Of a DNA stretch of 10,942 nucleotides, positions 5,807 to 10,942 are shown piece by piece. Under the pieces are notes generated by a model. It had not been told where the DNA came from. It searched no databases and worked only from the letters and a program-made list of their open reading frames with translations. Location of the stretch: positions 1 to 10,942 of the forward strand of contig CAZHOV010000187.1 in assembly GCA_964534315.1 (NCBI GenBank), given 5' to 3'. A program made the translations under genes and the position numbers. The DNA is from CAZHOV01 sp964534315. GTDB lineage: Bacteria; Bacteroidota; Bacteroidia; Chitinophagales; Saprospiraceae. Numbering within the stretch: the first letter of the stretch is position 1; each line of letters starts with the position of its first letter.

Positions 5807-7378
5807 ATGCCGGTAAGAATGGAAAAAGATGATCCCCGGGATTCCAGGAATCAGGGGAAAAATTCAAGACAGTCATCTCAGGGAAGAGGTGGCGGGTTTA
5901 GTCTAATTCTTAGGTTTCTTCCTTTTATTTTAATGTTTTTATGGAAACGGCCTAAGCTGGTCATTCCTGTTTTATTAATAGGAGTCGTTGTTTACTTTTT
6001 AGGCGGTTTCGATTTGATCGCCAACCTAACGGGTGGCGGAGGACAAAGTCAATTTTCCTTTGGCGCTACCCTGAGCGAAGAAAAGTATGACCAGGCCCAG
6101 GTATTTGAGCCTTTAGCCATGTCTTATGGTTATGGAAGTGCCATTCCAGAGAAAGTATCCTTGGCAAAATATGCGCCTACACCTCGATCGCAAGGTAGAC
6201 AGGGGTCTTGTGTGGGCTGGGCGAGCGCCTATGCTGCCAGAACAATCCTTGAATCTGCAGCTACGGGCAGTAATCCCAATGCTGTTGCCTTTAGCCCTTC
6301 TTACTTATATAATCAGATCAAAATTCCAGGCTCCAATTGCCAAGGGGCTTACATGCTCAATGCTATGAAGACCATGCAAACTATGGGGGCTGTACCTTTT
6401 TCGACTTTTGAGTACGATGAAGGTAGCTGTGCTAAAACGCCGGGTACTCCGGAAATTCGCTTAGGTCAGCAATATCGGATTGAAAATTTTACCCGCTTGA
6501 CGAAAGGAGCTAACCGCTATGAGCCGGATATCGATGCTATCAAGCAACACATAGCCCAGGGCTCTCCAATCGTTATCGGGATGCAGGTTGGAGGTACGTT
6601 TATGCAAGCCATGCGCGGTAAAAGATTATGGACCCCCACCCAACGCGACCGGAGCCTTGTCGGATTTAGCGGCCACGCTATGTGCGCCGTAGCCTATGAT
6701 GACAATTACGAAGGAGGTGCTTTTCAGATCATGAATAGCTGGGGTACCCAATGGGGTGATGATGGATTTGCCTGGGTGCGCTATCCCGATTTTGAATATT
6801 TCGTCAAAGAAGCATACGGGATCGCTCCCTTAAAAGCTTACGCTCCTGAAACCAAGACTAAGCTAGCGGTCGAATTTGGGCTGCTCAACCTCCAAACCGA
6901 AGATATCATACCTTTGGATAATAAGGGCAATGGCATTTTTCGGACCAAAACCCCGCTCAATAAGGGCGATAAATTTAAAGTCTTGGTTGCTAATTCCATA
7001 GCCTGCAATGTATATGTTTTCGGAATGGAAGCCGACGGATCCAGCTACGTCCTTTTCCCCTATACGTCAAAACATTCTTCGTTTTTCGGTATTACGGGGA
7101 CCCGGCTTTTTCCTAAAGACTATTCTATGACACTCGATGAGATTGGCAATAAAGACTATATCGCTATTGTCGTCACCAAAACAGATATTGATTTTGTGGG
7201 TTTAAACAATAAAATCAATCGAAGTCAATTACCCACATACGCACAACGGCTCCGGGAAGCACTAGATGACCAACTCGTCACCGACGTGACCTTTAAATCG
7301 GATAAAACGCAACAGTTCGTCGCAGATATTCAAGATAAAAATGCCGTGGCAATGGTGGTTGAGATTGATAAAAAATAG
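5807..7378 (+). CDS. Membrane-anchored papain-like (C1) cysteine peptidase with DUF4384-like C-terminal domain
   Basis: The 523-residue product starts with a basic, disordered N-terminus (1-30). A hydrophobic stretch (31-46), KRPK, and a clear membrane helix (about 51-67) follow. The positive charges before this helix suggest an N-in anchor with the enzyme in the periplasm. The papain-type domain (about 110-345) has the whole active site: Q129 (oxyanion hole) in PRSQGRQGSCVGWA, nucleophile C135, H290 in SGHAM, and N310 in MNSWGTQWGDDGF. No inhibitory prodomain with an ERFNIN-type motif is visible; only about 60 residues separate the anchor from the catalytic region. Residues about 355-465 (GDKFKVLVANS, then VYVFGMEADGSSYVLFP) resemble DUF4384, a beta domain known behind peptidase and kinase domains. 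Substrate unknown. ATG 5807 follows an AT-rich leader; an in-frame ATG at 5819 is possible. The S9 peptidase gene follows after 31 bp. Confidence 0.85.
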   Translation: MPVRMEKDDPRDSRNQGKNSRQSSQGRGGGFSLILRFLPFILMFLWKRPKLVIPVLLIGVVVYFLGGFDLIANLTGGGGQSQFSFGATLSEEKYDQAQVFEPLAMSYGYGSAIPEKVSLAKYAPTPRSQGRQGSCVGWASAYAARTILESAATGSNPNAVAFSPSYLYNQIKIPGSNCQGAYMLNAMKTMQTMGAVPFSTFEYDEGSCAKTPGTPEIRLGQQYRIENFTRLTKGANRYEPDIDAIKQHIAQGSPIVIGMQVGGTFMQAMRGKRLWTPTQRDRSLVGFSGHAMCAVAYDDNYEGGAFQIMNSWGTQWGDDGFAWVRYPDFEYFVKEAYGIAPLKAYAPETKTKLAVEFGLLNLQTEDIIPLDNKGNGIFRTKTPLNKGDKFKVLVANSIACNVYVFGMEADGSSYVLFPYTSKHSSFFGITGTRLFPKDYSMTLDEIGNKDYIAIVVTKTDIDFVGLNNKINRSQLPTYAQRLREALDDQLVTDVTFKSDKTQQFVADIQDKNAVAMVVEIDKK

Positions 7379-7409
7379 CACTTACATATTAGTAAAAAAC
7401 GAAGAAATA

Positions 7410-10196
7410 ATGAAGTTGAAGTACACCCTCTTTATTGTAATATCTCTAATAATACCTCTAACGCTTTTTAGTCAGGCACCTACTAAAAAATCGCTTGATC
7501 ATGCTGACTTCGATCTGTGGAAACGTATTAGAGGAGAGCAATTATCAAATGATGGAGCATGGATCACCTACACGCTTACACCAGGCGAAGGAGATCCCAC
7601 CCAAATGCTATACCATGCTCCTAAGAAGAGAGAGTGGACATTCCGCCGGTCCAAATCCGGAAAATTTGCGGCGGATAATAACTTCTTTGCATTTCTTTCT
7701 TCTCCACCACTAGACACCATTAAAAATCTGAAACGGAAGAAGACCAAAGATAAAGATATGCCTGGCGATACCTTGGTCGTCTTCGATATGGATAAGCTGA
7801 CTTCCGAAAAATATCCGCAGGTAAAGTCCTTTAAATTACCGGAAAAATGGGACGGATGGCTGGCTTTTCTGCGTACTGAGCTACCCGATCCCAAGGATAC
7901 GACAAAAAATAAAAAGGAAGAACAAGAAGAATTGGTCATTCTAAATCTTAAAAACCAGGAGAAAGAAGTCATTATTCCAAAAGTAAAATTTTACGAATTT
8001 GCCGAAGAAGGTCAAGCCCTATTGGTATACAGCGAAGGGAAAGACTCAACCTTCACTGAGGGTATCTATCTGTATGATTGTAAGAAAGAAGTGCTGAATC
8101 CGCTGTTCCGGCATAAAGGAACCTATAAGCAATACGCTATCAGCAAATCCGGGAAACAAGTAGCTTTCGTAGCAGATCTAGATACCACCGAAGCCAGGAT
8201 ACGCCCCTTTCAGCTCTTTTTTTGGAATGGAAAGGATACCGCTCAATCCATTGCCTCTGAAGCGTCTGAATTTCTGCCAGATGACTGGATGATCAGCGAA
8301 CATGGAAAACTCAATTTTTCAGAGGACGAAAAACGGCTTTTCTTTGGTTCCGCTCCGAAACCTGTCTTGCAAGATACTTCTCTGTTGCCCGAAGAGATCG
8401 TGAAGGTAGAAGTTTGGAGCTATAAAGACACACGGCTGTATACTCAACAAAACGTTCTGGCTGAGCGTGAAAAAAAGCGCAATTACCTGGCTGTTTACAA
8501 CCTCAACGATAAACAATTTGCGCAGCTGGCCAATCCGCATTTGCCGACTGTTCGTCTAACGGATAAAAGAAGAGCAGATATCGCCCTGGCCTACCACGAG
8601 GAGACCTATTTGCCAAAGATATCCTGGGAAGGTTTTCCTTCCTATAAAGATGTTTACCTGGTGGATGTAACTACAGGGGATACGACGCAAGTCGCAAAGG
8701 AAATACGGGCGAATATATCCATCTCTCCCAAGGGGAATTATTTATATTGGTACACCACTCCCGATTCTGCCTGGTATGCTTATAGTGTAAAACAAAAGAA
8801 GATACAGCAACTTACCTCAAATTCGCTAGGCACTTTTTATAACGAACTTAATGATGTTCCTAACCATCCCTATCCTTACGGAACTGCGGGGTGGATGGAA
8901 AATGATGAATTTGTTCTGGTTTATGATCGTTATGACATTTGGAAAATTGATCCGCAGGGACAATTACCGCCCGAAAATCTTACTAATCAACGAGTAAGTA
9001 AAACCCGTTATCGATACATAAACCTAGATCCGGAACGCAATTACATTGAAAAGAATGAAAAGGTCTTACTGCATTTTAGAAATGAAGAAACGTTAGAAGA
9101 AGGTTACGCTTATTTAGACCTTCAAGATGGTAGTTTGGAAGAGCTTATCAGAGGCGATCTTCAATATACCCAGAGGGTACGTAAGGCCAAAGATGCAGAT
9201 CGATATTTATTCACCAGAGAAAATTATCAGCTCTTTCCTGATCTGTTGTATGGCCGGTCGCTCGATGAGTTTGAAAAGATCAGCAATGCCAATCCGCAAC
9301 AGGCAAACTATAACTGGGGAACTATTGAGCATGTGGAGTGGATATCAGCCAATGGGGAACAGCTAAAGGGATTGTTGGTAAAACCTGAAAACTTTGATCC
9401 CTCCCAAAAGTATCCGATGATCGTCAATTTTTATGAAAAAAACTCTCAGAATCTGCATAGGCACCGGGCTCCTATGGCTCATCGGTCTACAATTAACTAT
9501 CCATTCTATGCCAGTCGGGGCTATTTGATTTTCAATCCGGATGTCCCTTACCGGGATGGTTATCCTGGGGAGAGTGCTTACAATGCTGTAGTTTCCGGTG
9601 TTACGCATTTGATCAATCAAGGTTTTGTTGATGCTGAAAATATTGGATTGCAGGGGCATAGTTGGGGCGGTTACCAGGTTGCATATTTAATTACCAGGAC
9701 GGATTTGTTTAAATGTGCGGAATCGGGGGCGCCGGTGGTGAATATGACCAGCGCTTACGGAGGTATTCGCTGGGGGTCCGGATTGAGCCGGATGTTTCAA
9801 TATGAACATACCCAAAGCCGCATCGGAGGAACTCTGTGGGAATATCCGATGCGTTATCTGGAAAATTCTCCCTTATTTTTCACCGATAAAGTCAATACAC
9901 CTGTATTGATCCTGCACAATGATAAAGACGGGGCGGTACCCTGGTACCAAGGGATTGAGTACTTTGTTGCATTGAGAAGGCTCGGCAAGCCTGCCTGGTT
10001 GCTCAATTACAATGATGAGCCCCACTGGCCGGTAAAGAGGCAGAATCGTAAAGATTTTCAGAAGCGAATGCAGCAATTTTTTGATTATTATCTAAAAGAC
10101 GATCCGTTGCCAAAATGGATGAAAGATGGCGTTTCTCCGCTTGAAAAGGGAATTCTTCAGGGCTATGAGCTGTTACAGTCTGAAGAAAAGCCCTAA
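7410..10196 (+). CDS. Exported prolyl-oligopeptidase-family (S9) serine peptidase
   Basis: The 928-residue protein starts with a Sec signal peptide (1-22, KLKYTLFIVISLIIPLTLF-SQ) and has no T9SS sorting domain, so it is probably periplasmic. Residues about 30-640 form the beta-propeller-like part typical of S9 enzymes, which admits only short peptides. It has two lysine/glutamate-rich loops (105-118 and 160-174). Residues about 645-900 form the alpha/beta-hydrolase domain with the catalytic triad visible: S751 in GHSWGGY, D840 in HNDKDGAVPW and H872 in NDEPHWP. The protein is longer than dipeptidyl peptidase IV (about 770), mainly in the N-terminal part. The expected role is removal of di- or tripeptides or cleavage of short peptides during scavenging; specificity cannot be read. 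I chose ATG 7410 because it begins the signal peptide; the upstream in-frame start at 7341 overlaps the preceding gene and adds 23 non-signal residues. Likely cotranscribed with both neighbours. Confidence 0.9.
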   Translation: MKLKYTLFIVISLIIPLTLFSQAPTKKSLDHADFDLWKRIRGEQLSNDGAWITYTLTPGEGDPTQMLYHAPKKREWTFRRSKSGKFAADNNFFAFLSSPPLDTIKNLKRKKTKDKDMPGDTLVVFDMDKLTSEKYPQVKSFKLPEKWDGWLAFLRTELPDPKDTTKNKKEEQEELVILNLKNQEKEVIIPKVKFYEFAEEGQALLVYSEGKDSTFTEGIYLYDCKKEVLNPLFRHKGTYKQYAISKSGKQVAFVADLDTTEARIRPFQLFFWNGKDTAQSIASEASEFLPDDWMISEHGKLNFSEDEKRLFFGSAPKPVLQDTSLLPEEIVKVEVWSYKDTRLYTQQNVLAEREKKRNYLAVYNLNDKQFAQLANPHLPTVRLTDKRRADIALAYHEETYLPKISWEGFPSYKDVYLVDVTTGDTTQVAKEIRANISISPKGNYLYWYTTPDSAWYAYSVKQKKIQQLTSNSLGTFYNELNDVPNHPYPYGTAGWMENDEFVLVYDRYDIWKIDPQGQLPPENLTNQRVSKTRYRYINLDPERNYIEKNEKVLLHFRNEETLEEGYAYLDLQDGSLEELIRGDLQYTQRVRKAKDADRYLFTRENYQLFPDLLYGRSLDEFEKISNANPQQANYNWGTIEHVEWISANGEQLKGLLVKPENFDPSQKYPMIVNFYEKNSQNLHRHRAPMAHRSTINYPFYASRGYLIFNPDVPYRDGYPGESAYNAVVSGVTHLINQGFVDAENIGLQGHSWGGYQVAYLITRTDLFKCAESGAPVVNMTSAYGGIRWGSGLSRMFQYEHTQSRIGGTLWEYPMRYLENSPLFFTDKVNTPVLILHNDKDGAVPWYQGIEYFVALRRLGKPAWLLNYNDEPHWPVKRQNRKDFQKRMQQFFDYYLKDDPLPKWMKDGVSPLEKGILQGYELLQSEEKP

Positions 10197-10207
10197 TTCA
10201 AGCTATA

Positions 10208-10924
10208 ATGAAAAAAGTGCTGTTTTATTTTTGGCAGGCCCTTTCCGGTGAGGAAATAGATTTCACAACGGGAAACCTTAACAAAGCTATTTTTTTACTT
10301 GCCGTTCCCATGGTTTTAGAGATGTTGATGGAGGGGCTCTTCTCTATTGTAGATGCCTACTATGTAGGATTAGTTTCGAACGAAGCTGCCGCTACTATCG
10401 GGTTGACTGAAACGGTACTCACCTTAGTGTATTCTTTGGCGATAGGGATCAGTATTGCCGCTACAGCTATGGTTTCCAGAAGAATCGGAGAGAAACAGCC
10501 TAATCGGGCTTCTTTTGCTGCGGTGCAAGCTATTGTCCTAGGGGTAGGAGTATCTTTGGCAATCGGAATTGCAGGAGTCATCTTTGCCGAAGATATCCTT
10601 CGGCTGATGGGCGCGGCCCCTGAAGTCATTGAAACCGGATTGACGTACACCCAGATCATTTTCGGTACCAACATCGTCATTATGATGCTTTTTATCCTTA
10701 ATGGCATTTTCCGTGGGGCCGGGGATGCGCTGATGGCAATGTTATCATTGTGGGTCGCCAATATTTTAAATATGATTTTGGATCCATTATTGATCTTTGG
10801 CTTGGGACCTTTTCCGGAACTCGGGGTAACCGGTGCGGCGGTCGCTACCTCAATAGGTAGAGGATTTGGTGTTGCTTTCCAGTTATATACTGATCTTTCG
10901 CAAGCGAAAGATTATGATTTTTGA
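10208..10924 (+). CDS. MATE-family multidrug/sodium antiporter, N-terminal half only (truncated)
   Basis: The 238 residues match the N-terminal lobe of a MATE (NorM/DinF-type) efflux protein, which normally has about 440-460 residues and 12 helices. Six membrane segments are visible at about 28-55, 60-90, 101-127, 145-168, 173-200 and 206-227. Typical landmarks are AVPMVLEMLMEGLFSIVDAYYVG, TAMVSRRIGE, NGIFRGAGDALMAM and GVTGAAVATSIGRG. After FQLY (224-227), where homologues carry on into a basic inter-lobe loop, the sequence changes to an unrelated tail of 11 residues and stops. The break coincides with a perfect inverted repeat (10893-10912). The +1 frame also stops within a few codons, so a single base error in either direction does not simply restore a full gene here. 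The product is probably non-functional, or the end reflects an insertion or assembly join. It starts 11 bp after the S9 peptidase gene. Confidence 0.8.
   Translation: MKKVLFYFWQALSGEEIDFTTGNLNKAIFLLAVPMVLEMLMEGLFSIVDAYYVGLVSNEAAATIGLTETVLTLVYSLAIGISIAATAMVSRRIGEKQPNRASFAAVQAIVLGVGVSLAIGIAGVIFAEDILRLMGAAPEVIETGLTYTQIIFGTNIVIMMLFILNGIFRGAGDALMAMLSLWVANILNMILDPLLIFGLGPFPELGVTGAAVATSIGRGFGVAFQLYTDLSQAKDYDF
10893..10912. repeat. Perfect 9-bp inverted repeat at the MATE break point
   Basis: ATCTTTCGC (10893-10901) and GCGAAAGAT (10904-10912) are exact reverse complements with only AA between them; as a hairpin, a CAAG loop on an 8-bp stem is likely. A short T run follows at 10917-10921. It could serve as a weak terminator, mark the end of an inserted element, or be an artefact near an assembly end. 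It sits exactly where the protein stops resembling MATE transporters. Confidence 0.6.
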
Positions 10925-10942
10925 ATAATTTAGCAGTAGCGA

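Noticed and set aside
7568..7972. 134-codon - strand open frame inside the S9 peptidase gene
   Set aside because: Antisense shadow of a gene with an intact catalytic triad downstream; the serine/leucine/phenylalanine-rich translation is typical of an antisense frame.
10360..10761. 133-codon - strand open frame inside the MATE gene
   Set aside because: Mirrors the hydrophobic MATE helices on the other strand; no independent protein features.

Overview
The window looks like chromosomal DNA of a member of the Bacteroidota, probably a marine or aquatic Saprospiria/Lewinella-like bacterium. Three things suggest this: a giant secreted protein ending in a type IX secretion (T9SS) C-terminal sorting domain; a Bacteroidota-type promoter (TTG-N19-TAnnTTTG) ahead of the first full gene; and start codons in AT-rich leaders without Shine-Dalgarno sequences. 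The genus is an inference, because no rRNA or marker gene is present. I see no tRNA, rRNA, CRISPR array, phage gene or transposase.

Layout, with all supported genes on the + strand. (1) Positions 1-150 hold the probable last codons of an upstream gene, whose stop lies inside a short 7-bp-period repeat. (2) 261-1334 encodes an exported PhoD-like metallophosphatase with its own promoter. (3) 1335-1729 is a 395-bp AT-rich intergenic region with a cluster of TTAA boxes. (4) 1730-5638 encodes a very acidic 1302-residue secreted multi-domain protein: PA domain, PPC-like domain, three four-cysteine beta-sandwich modules, two tandem lectin-like modules, a second PPC-like domain and a T9SS sorting domain. 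A strong intrinsic terminator follows. (5) 5704-5806 is a short leader with a second copy of the 7-bp-period repeat in the opposite orientation. (6) 5807-10924 is a tightly spaced run of three genes: a membrane-anchored papain-like (C1) cysteine peptidase with a DUF4384-like C-terminal domain, a 928-residue exported prolyl-oligopeptidase-family (S9) serine peptidase, and a MATE-family transporter that stops after only its first six-helix half.

How the genes may work together: the phosphatase, the T9SS cargo and the two peptidases all act in the envelope or outside the cell. That fits a scavenging lifestyle based on phosphate esters and peptides with surface-displayed binding proteins. The C1-S9-MATE run is probably one transcript, with gaps of 31 and 11 bp. 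I found no clear defence system or new enzymatic system. The best leads are the paired inverted heptamer repeats, the four-cysteine module family in the non-catalytic giant protein, the unusual C1/DUF4384 peptidase, and the abrupt end of the MATE gene at a perfect 9-bp inverted repeat.
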